Shown here one piece after another: positions 25,112-33,885 of a DNA stretch of 41,897 nt. The position numbers and the translations under genes are program-made. Origin of the DNA: G020354785 sp964521285 (lineage in GTDB: Bacteria; Bacteroidota; Bacteroidia; Bacteroidales; UBA10428); the NCBI GenBank assembly GCA_964521285.1, contig CAZFQS010000027.1, positions 1 through 41,897 of the forward strand. Reading direction: 5' to 3'. The stretch's first letter is position 1. Each line of letters starts with the position of its first letter. The notes under the pieces were generated by a model. That model made no database searches, had not been told where the DNA came from, and saw nothing but the letters and a program-made list of their open reading frames with translations.

Positions 25112-26347
25112 ATGAAAACAATATATAAAGTAATATTAACACTTGCTGCATTACTATGTATAGTTGCATGTGAAACGAGTCCTGTTAATCCGGAAGATAA
25201 TAAAATACCTGTAGACAAAAGTACGGAAGAATTAATAAAATCTGATAATGAATTTGGAATTGATTTGTATAAAAAATTACTGGCTTATCAGCAGGATGAC
25301 AGTAATATTATTCTGTCACCCTTTAGTGCTGCGCTGGCACTGGCAATGACATATAACGGAGCTGATAGTACCACAAAAACAGCTATGGAACAATGTCTTA
25401 AAAAGGAAGGATTTACTGCGGAAGAAATTAATAAGATATATAAAAATCTTATTAACGGATTGATGTCTGTTGATAAGAATGTTACATTGAATATTGCCAA
25501 TTCAATATGGTACAGGGATAATTTTTATGTTGAACAGGAATTTATTAATACAAATCAGAACTTTTATGATGCTGAAGTAAAAGCCCTTGACTTTGGCAAT
25601 CCTTCTGCAATAGACATAATTAATAGCTGGGTCGAAGAAAAAACCAATGATAAAATACAAGATATAATTAAACAGATTTCCCCTTTAACAGTTATGTTTC
25701 TTATAAATGCTATTTATTTTAACGGGATATGGACATATGAATTTGACGAAGAGAGCACAGCAGATAATAATTTTTTTCTTTCAGATGGAAGCATTATGCA
25801 GGTACCTACAATGTATCTTGAAGAAAGCCTGATGTATTGTGAAAATGATTTATTCTCTTCAGTTGAGCTTTTTTATGGAGCGGGTAATTACAGTATGATA
25901 ATACTCCTGCCTAATCATGACAAGTCAACTGATGATATTGTTAATGAGCTGACAAAAGAGACCTGGAATGACTGGAGTAATAGTTTTGAGGAACAAGAGG
26001 TTTTAGTTGGCCTTCCCAAATTTAAATTTGAATTTGAGGATTCTTTGAATAATCCCCTGACTGACATGGGTATGGGTATTGCATTTATTCCCGGCGAAGC
26101 GAATTTCTCAAAAATAAATCCTGGTAACGATATTTTCATTTCCATGGTTAAGCAAAAGGCATATATTGATGTAAATGAAAAAGGTACTGAAGCTGCTGCT
26201 GCTACAGTTGTGGAGATGGAGTTAACGGCAATACCTGATAAAAAATATTTCACTGTAAACAGGCCGTTTATGTTTGTAATTAAAGAAAAAGACACAAATG
26301 CCATTATTTTTATCGGCAGGGTAATGAGGCCGGAGTATGAGGATTGA
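25112..26347 (+). CDS. Lipoprotein serpin (serine/cysteine protease inhibitor)
   Basis: A lipoprotein signal ends in IVAC with Cys20, so the mature inhibitor is probably membrane-anchored. The serpin core runs from about 45 to 408: NIILSPFSAALALAMTYNGA, NAIYFNGIWTYEFDEESTAD, SMIILLPNHD, and the C-terminal PFMFVIKEKDTNAIIFIGRV. The hinge VNEKGTEAAAATVVE has the small residues at P15-P9 that allow loop insertion, so it should be a true suicide inhibitor rather than a non-inhibitory serpin. The scissile bond falls around EMELTA; P1 cannot be fixed because the loop appears two residues longer than in alpha-1-antitrypsin. The nearest described analogue by architecture is miropin of Tannerella. It is divergent from the ECF sigma gene; a strong terminator follows. 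Confidence 0.95.
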   Translation: MKTIYKVILTLAALLCIVACETSPVNPEDNKIPVDKSTEELIKSDNEFGIDLYKKLLAYQQDDSNIILSPFSAALALAMTYNGADSTTKTAMEQCLKKEGFTAEEINKIYKNLINGLMSVDKNVTLNIANSIWYRDNFYVEQEFINTNQNFYDAEVKALDFGNPSAIDIINSWVEEKTNDKIQDIIKQISPLTVMFLINAIYFNGIWTYEFDEESTADNNFFLSDGSIMQVPTMYLEESLMYCENDLFSSVELFYGAGNYSMIILLPNHDKSTDDIVNELTKETWNDWSNSFEEQEVLVGLPKFKFEFEDSLNNPLTDMGMGIAFIPGEANFSKINPGNDIFISMVKQKAYIDVNEKGTEAAAATVVEMELTAIPDKKYFTVNRPFMFVIKEKDTNAIIFIGRVMRPEYED

Positions 26348-26381
26348 GGTTTCGCTTATTTTCAAATATTATTGGATGATA

Positions 26382-26418
26382 AAAAAACCTGACTGATTAT
26401 AAATTAGTCAGGTTTTTT
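26382..26418. terminator. Bidirectional terminator between serpin and efflux adaptor
   Basis: The arms 26382-26394 and 26406-26418 are a perfect 13-bp inverted repeat (AAAAAACCTGACT / AGTCAGGTTTTTT) with an 11-nt AT loop. The A-tract and T-tract make it work for both the rightward serpin and the leftward adaptor gene, which converge here. Confidence 0.85.
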
Positions 26419-26452
26419 AATGTTTAGAGGACTAATGAGTTAGCATATTAAT

Positions 26453-27544
26453 TTAACCTCCCTGGGGGACCTTGATTTTATTTTCATTTGAAAGTCCTGA
26501 TATAACTTCAATATTTATACCGTCCGAAAGGCCGACTTCTATATATTGCTTTTCAAATTGCTGAGGCCCTTTTTCAACTTCAACAAATACAGAGTCTTCA
26601 TTATCGCCATCGAACTGGAGCAGGCTTTCATTTATAGCCAGTACACTGTCTCTTTTCCCCAGGACTATGCTGGCGTTAGCACTATAGCCGGCACGGATGA
26701 AGAGTGTATCAATAAGTTCAACATCAGCTTTTATCGGGAAAAGTATTGTGCCGTTTTCTTCAAATCCTTTGGGAGATATATGCTCCAGGGTGGCATTAAA
26801 TGTAACATTTTCGATAGCCCCGACAGTTATTAACAGCTGCATTCCCAGTTTTATCTTTCCTACCTCTGATTCATCCAGCTTACCTTCAAAAATCAGATTA
26901 TTCATATTTGCTACCGAAGCAATTGTAGTACCCGGATTAAAAGAATTGGTGTGAATTACAGTATTACCGATTTCTACAGGGACATCCAGTATCATCCCGG
27001 CTATTGTCGAGCGGATAAGGGTATTTGTGGTTCCTTTACTTTTTGTTACCCCGTCTTTTATAATTTGAAGGTTGTTATCAGCAGCTTCAAGTTCAGTTTT
27101 TGCATTATCAAAAGCCACTATATATTGCTGAAATTCGAGCTCCGGAATAATCCCGTCATCAAATAATTTCTTTTGTCTCCCGTATACTTTCTTGGCATCT
27201 TCAAAATTAGTCTTTGCCTGTTTTAATCTTGTCTCGGCGCTGTTTAATTCTCTCATTTCCGGTATTACCCTGACTTTTGCCACCAGGTCTCCCTGTTTTA
27301 CCATTTGCCCGGCTTCAACATAAATTTCTTCAATAATACCCGGCACCTGCGACTTAATTTCTATCTCTTTCCTGGGAACGATGGAACCTGTAGCAACGGT
27401 TTTCTTAATAATATTTGTAACAAAGGGGGATTGGGTTTCATAAATAACAGGGGCTTTCTTGTTTTTTCCTGCCAGATATACGAAAACAAATATTCCGCTA
27501 CCTACTAAAATAACTATTAATAATATTCTAAATACTTTTTTCAT
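26453..27544 (-). CDS. Periplasmic adaptor of an ABC efflux system (HlyD/MacA type)
   Basis: Membrane fusion protein linking inner-membrane permeases to an outer-membrane channel. An N-terminal TM (about 5-24) is followed by the first lipoyl half VPGIIEEIYVEAGQMVKQGD, a coiled coil at about 100-165 (ETRLKQAKTNFEDAKKVYGR on through NAKTELEAADNNLQII), the second lipoyl half GMILDVPVEIGNTVI, and beta-barrel plus membrane-proximal domains. It is the last gene of the leftward operon ATPase - permease - permease - adaptor, 24 bp after the preceding gene. No TolC-like channel is encoded in the window. The substrate is unknown. Confidence 0.93.
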   Translation of the reverse strand: MKKVFRILLIVILVGSGIFVFVYLAGKNKKAPVIYETQSPFVTNIIKKTVATGSIVPRKEIEIKSQVPGIIEEIYVEAGQMVKQGDLVAKVRVIPEMRELNSAETRLKQAKTNFEDAKKVYGRQKKLFDDGIIPELEFQQYIVAFDNAKTELEAADNNLQIIKDGVTKSKGTTNTLIRSTIAGMILDVPVEIGNTVIHTNSFNPGTTIASVANMNNLIFEGKLDESEVGKIKLGMQLLITVGAIENVTFNATLEHISPKGFEENGTILFPIKADVELIDTLFIRAGYSANASIVLGKRDSVLAINESLLQFDGDNEDSVFVEVEKGPQQFEKQYIEVGLSDGINIEVISGLSNENKIKVPQGG

Positions 27545-27568
27545 CCTTATAAATTTTTGGTCAACATT

Positions 27569-28831
27569 TTATATTTCTGAGTGTAATGCATCAATTGGTT
27601 TTATTTTTACAGCGCGCCTGGCTGGTATTAACCCGGCCAGCGCCCCTGAAAAAATTAATATTAGCAATGCCAGTGTGGCTACTTTAAAATCAACTTCAGG
27701 ATTTCTGAAAAAGAAAGATTCAACCTGGGCTTTACGCAGGAAGAAGCCAACTAATTCAACAATACCGGTAGCAAGCAATAAGCCTATATATCCGGCAATG
27801 GTTGTTAAAAATACAGATTCGAGAATTATCTGGCTTATAATATTCATTGGTGTGGCTCCTATAGCTCTTTGTATTCCTATTTCCTTTGTTCTCTCCTTTA
27901 CAATAACAAGCATAATATTGCTTATGCCTATTACACCGGCAATAAGGGTCAGTGTACCGACAAACCATGACAATAAAGAAATACCTGTAAACAGGTTACT
28001 GACATTTTTTATATTCTCTTCAACATTGGCAGAGCCGAATGCCAGGTTGTCATCAGGAGATACCTTATGGCGGCGGGCGAGGAACGTTTTCATTTTATCT
28101 TCAACCTGGCTGACAGGTACTCCACGTCTGGCCAGCACAGAATAATATCCGATAACATTACCGAAATTGTATGTTTTCTGCAGAGTAGTAAAAGGCATAA
28201 AAATAATTTCGTTCTGGTAGTCGCCGCCCCTGTTGGGAGCTCTTTTTGAGCTGAATACGCCTATAACTTCAAAATATACGCCCTGGATCTTAAGGTATTC
28301 ACCTATAGGATCTTCATAGGGTTCAAATAGTACATCCCTGGCTTTTTTGCCGATAATAACTACTTTTCGTTTTTCTTTAAGATCTTTCCTGTTGATAAAA
28401 CGTCCTTCATGCATTCTTACAGGGTCAATTTTAAAATATTCAGGTGTGTCTCCGACAATACGGAAAAAGTCGCTTCTCTTTTCACGTGATATTTCTGCCC
28501 GTCCTCCTCTCGCATTAATGCGGGGAGCAAGGACTTCAATCTCCTTTATATTATCAAGCAGGGCCTGGGTATCTTCATTTGTAAAATTCCAGTACCGGCC
28601 CCTGGGGAATCCTTTGTAGGGGACCGATGTACGTTCGGCCCATATAAAGAGGCTGTTTAAGGCAAAATCACCCATCCCGTAAAAGACTCCGTTATAGAGC
28701 CCTTTCCCTGCGCCTAGCATAACTACAAGCATAAAAATACCCCAGAACACGCCAAAAGCAGTCAGAAAAGTACGTATTTTATTTTTTCTCAGTGTATAAA
28801 GTATTTCCTGCCATCTGTCTCGATCAAACAT
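27569..28831 (-). CDS. ABC transporter permease, MacB/FtsX type (second of a tandem pair)
   Basis: An inner-membrane MacB_PCD plus FtsX permease of 420 residues. TM1 is in RTFLTAFGVFWGIFMLVVML, a large periplasmic domain spans about 45-275, and three C-terminal TMs include VIGISNIMLVIVKERTKEIG with the following RAIGATPMNIISQIILESV, which is the FtsX coupling segment. It ends with RRAVKIKPIDAL. It is clearly paralogous to the upstream permease (shared MFD.D.WQEI.. and NK.RTFLTAF), 24 bp away, so the pair probably forms a heterodimer served by the operon's ATPase. Confidence 0.94.
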   Translation of the reverse strand: MFDRDRWQEILYTLRKNKIRTFLTAFGVFWGIFMLVVMLGAGKGLYNGVFYGMGDFALNSLFIWAERTSVPYKGFPRGRYWNFTNEDTQALLDNIKEIEVLAPRINARGGRAEISREKRSDFFRIVGDTPEYFKIDPVRMHEGRFINRKDLKEKRKVVIIGKKARDVLFEPYEDPIGEYLKIQGVYFEVIGVFSSKRAPNRGGDYQNEIIFMPFTTLQKTYNFGNVIGYYSVLARRGVPVSQVEDKMKTFLARRHKVSPDDNLAFGSANVEENIKNVSNLFTGISLLSWFVGTLTLIAGVIGISNIMLVIVKERTKEIGIQRAIGATPMNIISQIILESVFLTTIAGYIGLLLATGIVELVGFFLRKAQVESFFFRNPEVDFKVATLALLILIFSGALAGLIPARRAVKIKPIDALHSEI

Positions 28832-28855
28832 AATGATGTTTTATTTCAGTTAATA

Positions 28856-30091
28856 CTATTCATCTCTGAGGGCAACAATTGGCTTAATTCTGGCTGCCCT
28901 TCGTGACGGGTAAAATCCGGCCAATAATCCTGCAATGATAAGCACTATTGTCGCTGCAACAGCAATCCTTATATCTGCCTCAGGATTATAAAAGAAATCA
29001 TTCTCCGGTATATACCTCCTTATCAGTTCCAGCAGTCCGGTCCCCAACAATAATCCAACAAAACCTGCCAGGGACGTAATAAAAACAGATTCCTGCAATA
29101 TCATGCCTATTATAGAGCCGGGCCTGGCACCTATAGTTTTTCTAATACCTATTTCTTTGGTACGTTCTTTAACAACAATTGTCATTATGTTGCTTACACC
29201 TACAATTCCGGCAATAATAGTCATAATACCAATTATCCAGACAAAAAATCTTATTGAGAAGAACAAATTCATGAACATATTCATATCTTCAAGCGAGTTT
29301 CCTATACTTACGGCACGCTCATCTTTAGGATCAAAGTGATGTATTTTGCTTATCTCGGTCCTTATTTTTTGTTCAATTCGTTTTGATTCCTCCAGCGAGG
29401 AAGTAACCGGTACTGTCAGGGACAGCATAGTAATATCATTGCTCCCCCCGTATAATAATTGCGCTGTGGATACCGGGAGATAAACACATCTGTTATTGTC
29501 CCAGTCATCGATATCTTCGAAAACTCCGACTACCTGAACTGAAAAACCGTTTACAATGACATATTTACCTAATGCATTATTATTTTTAAATAGTTCTTTT
29601 TTTACATCAGTTGATATAATTAATACCTTTCTTTTCTTAACAATGTCAATATTATTTATGAAACGGCCTTCCTTTATTTTAATATTCTCAATAGGCAGAT
29701 AGTCAGGGAATACTGTTCTGATCTCAAAATTTGCTGATTTATCTTTATAAGCAACAAAATTATTTCCCGGCATATGGTAGCGGGATGAAATCAGGTCAAC
29801 TTCCTTAATATTTTGTTTTACTCTTTCATAATCCTCATTGGTTAGCTGAATGTATCTGCCTGCTTTTAATCCCTTGTAGGGCATGGTGGTTTGTCTGCCA
29901 AATATCCACATACTGTTAATCATTGAACTTTTGAAGCCTTTTCTCATAGCATTTTCAAGTCCGTTTCCCGAACCAAGCAGAATAATTAACATAAAAATTC
30001 CCCATGCAACGCTGAAAGCAGTTAAAAAAGTACGCAGTTTATTTTGTCTTAAGGTGCTGAAAATTTCCTGCCATTTGTCTATATCGAACAT
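28856..30091 (-). CDS. ABC transporter permease, MacB/FtsX type (first of a tandem pair)
   Basis: The same architecture as its downstream paralogue: MFDIDKWQEIFSTLRQNK, a first TM in RTFLTAFSVAWGIFMLIILL, a MacB-type periplasmic domain, then three TMs with GVSNIMTIVVKERTKEIG, RKTIGARPGSI and the final RRAARIKPIVAL. The length is 411. MacB-like proteins work as mechanotransducers that push substrates through an adaptor and outer-membrane channel rather than pumping across the inner membrane. The gene follows the ATPase by 27 bp and is translated in the same operon. Confidence 0.94.
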   Translation of the reverse strand: MFDIDKWQEIFSTLRQNKLRTFLTAFSVAWGIFMLIILLGSGNGLENAMRKGFKSSMINSMWIFGRQTTMPYKGLKAGRYIQLTNEDYERVKQNIKEVDLISSRYHMPGNNFVAYKDKSANFEIRTVFPDYLPIENIKIKEGRFINNIDIVKKRKVLIISTDVKKELFKNNNALGKYVIVNGFSVQVVGVFEDIDDWDNNRCVYLPVSTAQLLYGGSNDITMLSLTVPVTSSLEESKRIEQKIRTEISKIHHFDPKDERAVSIGNSLEDMNMFMNLFFSIRFFVWIIGIMTIIAGIVGVSNIMTIVVKERTKEIGIRKTIGARPGSIIGMILQESVFITSLAGFVGLLLGTGLLELIRRYIPENDFFYNPEADIRIAVAATIVLIIAGLLAGFYPSRRAARIKPIVALRDE

Positions 30092-30118
30092 AATATATGT
30101 TTTTTCAGTTTTTTATGT

Positions 30119-30778
30119 TTAGCTCGCTATAATACCATCATGTAATTTAATTATCCTGTTTGTCATTTGAGAAATATCCCTTTCATGTGTGACGATTAAA
30201 ATAGTAATTCCTTCCTTGTTTATTTCTTTTAGAATCTTCATAACCCCGAATGAGGTCTCACTGTCAAGTGCTCCTGTTGGTTCATCGGCAAGTATAACTT
30301 TAGGATTGGAAATCATTGCCCTGGCAATTGCCACCCTTTGTTTTTCGCCTCCTGACAGTTCATTTGGTGTATGATCGGCCCATTCCTTTAATCCTAACCT
30401 GTCAAGATATTCAAGTGCCATCTTGTTACGCTTCTTCCGGCTTACTTTTTTATAGTACAGAGGCAGTGCAACATTTTCCATTGCATTTTTAAAAGGAATA
30501 AGATTGAATGACTGGAAAACAAATCCTATCATTTGATTCCTGTAATTGGCTGCTTTTCTTTCGCTAAGATTCATTATATGGGTACCGTTCAGCCAGTACT
30601 CCCCGTTATCATAATTGTCAAGAATACCTATTATGTTTAAAAGTGTTGATTTACCTGATCCCGAGGATCCCATTATTGATACAAATTCTCCCTCTTCTAT
30701 GTTAAGATTGATGCCTTTAAGCACATGCAGGGGACTTCCGTTGTAGTAGGTTTTGTGGATATTATTAAGCTTAATCAT
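30119..30778 (-). CDS. ABC transporter ATP-binding protein (MacB/LolD type)
   Basis: The cytosolic ATPase of the efflux system. Walker A is GSSGSGKST (residues 37-45), the Q-loop lies in FVFQSFNLIPFKNAMENV, the signature is LSGGEKQRVAIARAM, Walker B is VILADEPTGALD with catalytic Glu, and the H-loop is LIVTHERD. The length of 219 is typical for stand-alone MacB/LolD-type subunits. It is the first gene of a four-gene leftward operon with two permeases and an adaptor. The promoter should lie in the 170-bp spacer before it; no confident -33/-7 pair was found there. Confidence 0.95.
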   Translation of the reverse strand: MIKLNNIHKTYYNGSPLHVLKGINLNIEEGEFVSIMGSSGSGKSTLLNIIGILDNYDNGEYWLNGTHIMNLSERKAANYRNQMIGFVFQSFNLIPFKNAMENVALPLYYKKVSRKKRNKMALEYLDRLGLKEWADHTPNELSGGEKQRVAIARAMISNPKVILADEPTGALDSETSFGVMKILKEINKEGITILIVTHERDISQMTNRIIKLHDGIIAS

Positions 30779-30890
30779 ATTTATATAATTCTCATCTATA
30801 AACTGCGTATTATTATCAATTATTGTGCCAGAACAGGCAGAATGTTAAAATTCAATTTATTATTAAAAAGCATGTTTTTGTATTAGACGC

Positions 30891-30924
30891 GTAATGTACG
30901 AAAGTGTTACAGTAGTGTACGAAA
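30891..30924. repeat. Direct repeat GTArTGTACGAAA, 21-bp period
   Basis: The 13-bp units at 30891-30903 (GTAATGTACGAAA) and 30912-30924 (GTAGTGTACGAAA) differ at one base and repeat with a 21-bp period, two helical turns. They lie downstream of valS and upstream of the ABC ATPase gene, so they could be a regulator's tandem site or a leftover of a larger repeat. TGTAC is itself palindromic in part. Confidence 0.6.
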
Positions 30925-30938
30925 ACGGATAGGGGAGG

Positions 30939-30969
30939 GCGCTGTCCCTTCTCAAAGCGCTGTCCCTTC
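30939..30969. repeat. 13-bp direct repeat across the valS stop codon
   Basis: GCGCTGTCCCTTC occurs at 30939-30951 and 30957-30969 with an 18-bp period. The second copy encodes the last residues of ValRS (EGTA); the first starts just past the stop codon. The period is six codons, which suggests a small tandem duplication or slippage at the end of the gene. Confidence 0.8.
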
Positions 30970-33588
30970 CAGACTTTTAATTCTTTCTTCAAGCGCTTTA
31001 ATTTTATTTTCTGTATCATTTTTCTTCTTTTGCTCCATTTCGACAACTTTTTGTGGAGCATTATTTAAAAAGTTTTTGTTGTTCAGTTTTTTCAATACTA
31101 TATTAAGGAAGCTTTTTGTATATTCCAGGTCTTTTTCAAGCTTTTTAATTTCCTCCTCGTGATCCACCAGGTCTCCTAAAGACAGGTAATATTCTCCGAA
31201 TTTTGTAATGTGGCTTACAGCTCCTCCTGGTTTTTTATTTATAAAATTGACTTCTGAAAGGTTCCCCAGCTTTGTAAGCACAGCTATAAAATTCTTTTTA
31301 TATTCAGGAGCTATGATATTTAAAATTAATTTTTCTTTAACTGGTATTTGCTTTTCACTTTTGGTGTTTCTGATAAAACTTAAAATTTCTTTGGTGTTTT
31401 CAAAAAGATTCAGTATTTCTTTATTAAAACTCTTGGGTTGAGGCATACTGGCAACCATAATACTTGAATCGCTGTCACGTTCATCTATTAAATGCCAGAT
31501 TTCTTCCGTAATAAAGGGCATAAATGGATGGAGCAACCTCAATAAGATATCAAAGAAATCTACCGTGGTTTTATAGGTTAATTCATCAACAGGTTTTTTA
31601 TATTCGGGTTTTACGATTTCCAGGTACCATGAGCAGAATTCGTCCCAGAATAACCTGTAAACATTCATCAGAGCGTCCGAGATCCTGTATTGTTTAAAAT
31701 TTGAATCGATTTCTGAAATTGACTGGTTAAGACGTTCGTTATACCAGTCTATTGCTGCCTTAGCGTGGTCAGGTTGTTCTGATGCTTTATCGACTAGCCA
31801 TGATTTAACAAGGCGGAAGGCATTCCAGATTTTATTGGCAAAATTTCTACCCTGTTCGGGCAGACTTTCATCAAAGAGTAAATCATTACCGGCAGGGCTG
31901 CATAAAAGCATTCCCACTCTCACTCCATCTGCCCCGTATTTTTCAATCAGTTCAAGCGGCTCAGGGGAATTGCCCAGCGATTTCGACATTTTTTGCCGCT
32001 TTATATCACGTACTATACCAGTAAGGTACACATTTTTAAATGGTTTATCGTTCATATATTCATATCCTGCAATTATCATACGGGCTACCCAGAAGAATAA
32101 TATTTCAGGAGCAGTAACAAGATCATTTGTAGGATAATAATATCTTATATCCTTATTCCGGGGATTACGGATACCGTCAAACACTGAAATTGGCCATAGC
32201 CATGAAGAAAACCATGTATCAAGCACGTCCTCGTCCTGTTTTAAGTCAGTAATTTTCAGTTTGGGATTATTTGCTTTTTCCCGGGCTAATTTTAAAGCTT
32301 CTTCAGCAGTTTTAGCAACAACATAATCATTGCTGTATGGCAAGTAATATGCCGGAATGCGATGTCCCCACCACAATTGTCTGGATATACACCAGTCCCT
32401 TATATTTTCCATCCAGTGACGGTAGGTATTCTTAAATTTAGGGGGTACCAGTTTTATATTATCATTTATTATATTTTCAAGGGCTGGTTGCGAGAGTTCT
32501 TTCATTTTAAGGAACCATTGCATCGAAAGCCGGGGTTCGATTATAACATCTGTTCTTTCGGAGAATCCTATATTATTTATATAATCTTCAACTTTTACAA
32601 GGAGACCTTCCTCCTTAAGTTTCCCGGCAACAAGTTCACGGGCTTCGAATCTGTCAGTTCCGATAAAAATCCTGGCATTCTCATTTAGTGTTCCGTCATC
32701 ATTAAATATATTTATTGTTTCCAGATTATGCCTGATTCCTATTTCATAATCATTTTCATCATGGGCAGGCGTAATCTTCAGGCAGCCAGTTCCAAATTCC
32801 ATATCAACGTAATCATCTTCAATTACAGGAACAAGCCTGTTAACAAGAGGTATATATACTCTTTTTCCTTTCAGGTAAGCATACCTCTTATCATTCGGAT
32901 TAACACATACAGCAGTGTCACCCAGGATTGTCTCAGGGCGTGTGGTTGCAATTTTTATAAAATTATCACTGTCTTCTATTTTGTAATTTACATAATATAG
33001 TGTTGATTTGACTTCTTTATAAATTACTTCTTCATTCGATATTGCGGTCTTTGCCTGGGGATCCCAGTTGACCATCCTGACCCCCCGGTAAATTTTCCCT
33101 TTATTGTATAAATCAACAAAAACATGAATCACGCTTTCTGACATGTCGTCATCCATAGTGAACTTAGTCCTCTCCCAGTCACATGAAGCTCCTAATTTTT
33201 TAAGCTGCTCAAGAATCATACCTCCGTGTTTTGCTTTCCATTCCCAGGCATGTTCCAGGAATTTGTCTCTTGTCAAATCTTTTTTTTCTATTCCCTCACT
33301 ATTAAGTTTGGCTACAACTCTGGCTTCAGTAGCTATTGATGCGTGATCAGTCCCCGGAACCCACAGAGCATTCTTTCCCTGCATTTTTGCCCTTCTTATC
33401 AGTATGTCCTGGATTGTATTATTTAACATGTGTCCCATATGTAATACACCTGTAACATTAGGAGGAGGTATAACGATTGTATATGGTTCCCGGTCATCAG
33501 GTTCTGATCTGAATAAACCTTTACTTAACCAGTAATTGTACCATTTATCTTCTACATTTCCTGGATTGTACTTGCTGGGGATATTCAT
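30952..33588 (-). CDS. valS: Valyl-tRNA synthetase
   Basis: Class I synthetase charging tRNA-Val. It has PPPNVTGVLHMGHMLNNT with the HIGH motif as HMGH, the Rossmann core, a CP1 editing domain with TTRPETILGDTAVCVNP, KMSKS in RQKMSKSLGNSPEP, then anticodon-binding helices and the typical C-terminal coiled coil (about 808-872, Lys/Glu-rich). The length of 878 is normal. Editing removes Thr-tRNA-Val. The last codons coincide with a 13-bp direct repeat. It is divergent from the DUF1573 gene across a 297-bp spacer. Confidence 0.98.
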   Translation of the reverse strand: MNIPSKYNPGNVEDKWYNYWLSKGLFRSEPDDREPYTIVIPPPNVTGVLHMGHMLNNTIQDILIRRAKMQGKNALWVPGTDHASIATEARVVAKLNSEGIEKKDLTRDKFLEHAWEWKAKHGGMILEQLKKLGASCDWERTKFTMDDDMSESVIHVFVDLYNKGKIYRGVRMVNWDPQAKTAISNEEVIYKEVKSTLYYVNYKIEDSDNFIKIATTRPETILGDTAVCVNPNDKRYAYLKGKRVYIPLVNRLVPVIEDDYVDMEFGTGCLKITPAHDENDYEIGIRHNLETINIFNDDGTLNENARIFIGTDRFEARELVAGKLKEEGLLVKVEDYINNIGFSERTDVIIEPRLSMQWFLKMKELSQPALENIINDNIKLVPPKFKNTYRHWMENIRDWCISRQLWWGHRIPAYYLPYSNDYVVAKTAEEALKLAREKANNPKLKITDLKQDEDVLDTWFSSWLWPISVFDGIRNPRNKDIRYYYPTNDLVTAPEILFFWVARMIIAGYEYMNDKPFKNVYLTGIVRDIKRQKMSKSLGNSPEPLELIEKYGADGVRVGMLLCSPAGNDLLFDESLPEQGRNFANKIWNAFRLVKSWLVDKASEQPDHAKAAIDWYNERLNQSISEIDSNFKQYRISDALMNVYRLFWDEFCSWYLEIVKPEYKKPVDELTYKTTVDFFDILLRLLHPFMPFITEEIWHLIDERDSDSSIMVASMPQPKSFNKEILNLFENTKEILSFIRNTKSEKQIPVKEKLILNIIAPEYKKNFIAVLTKLGNLSEVNFINKKPGGAVSHITKFGEYYLSLGDLVDHEEEIKKLEKDLEYTKSFLNIVLKKLNNKNFLNNAPQKVVEMEQKKKNDTENKIKALEERIKSLEGTAL

Positions 33589-33733
33589 TATAAATACTTA
33601 TAGCTAATATTTTAAAATAGTGTTTAAAATTGCTTGCTTATTATTAAAAACAGAACATAGCTTCGCAAATTAATTAAAAAAATAGCATAAATAAAACTTA
33701 TTTTTTAAATCAGAAGCTTTGATGTTGAGAGAA

Positions 33734-33767
33734 GGTTAAGGCTTAACCCTGGCTTGTAATCTTAACC
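33734..33767. promoter_or_regulatory. Palindrome GGTTAAG-G-CTTAACC with a third half-site
   Basis: A perfect 7+1+7 palindrome at 33734-33748 is followed by another CTTAACC at 33761-33767, whose start lies 19 bp from that of the palindrome's second arm. It lies in the spacer between divergent valS and the DUF1573 gene, upstream of the latter's -7 box. This is an operator candidate only; no regulator is known. Confidence 0.35.
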
Positions 33768-33848
33768 ATTAAAACAAAAAATTCCATTAATGAAAAAATT
33801 GGGTTATAATTATTGATAAATTTCTGTTCAGATTTTCTTTAATTACAT

Positions 33849-33856
33849 TAATTTTG
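33849..33856 (+). promoter_or_regulatory. Candidate -7 box (TAATTTTG) for the DUF1573 gene
   Basis: An exact TAnnTTTG match lies 30 bp before the start codon, predicting a leader of about 22-25 nt. The -33 region has TTCTG at slightly wide spacing (22 bp gap), so only the -7 box is solid. Confidence 0.45.
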
Positions 33857-33885
33857 CACTTTGTTAATTTAAATTGTGAGTAATT

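Noticed and set aside
27459..28145. 228-residue plus-strand ORF opposite the efflux permease and adaptor
   Set aside because: It is antisense to two well-supported genes, with Ser/Ile/Thr-rich translation typical of shadows of hydrophobic coding sequence.
30852..31061. 69-residue minus-strand ORF overlapping the valS 3' end
   Set aside because: A shifted-frame shadow whose repeated FVHY peptide just reflects the 21-bp-period direct repeat.
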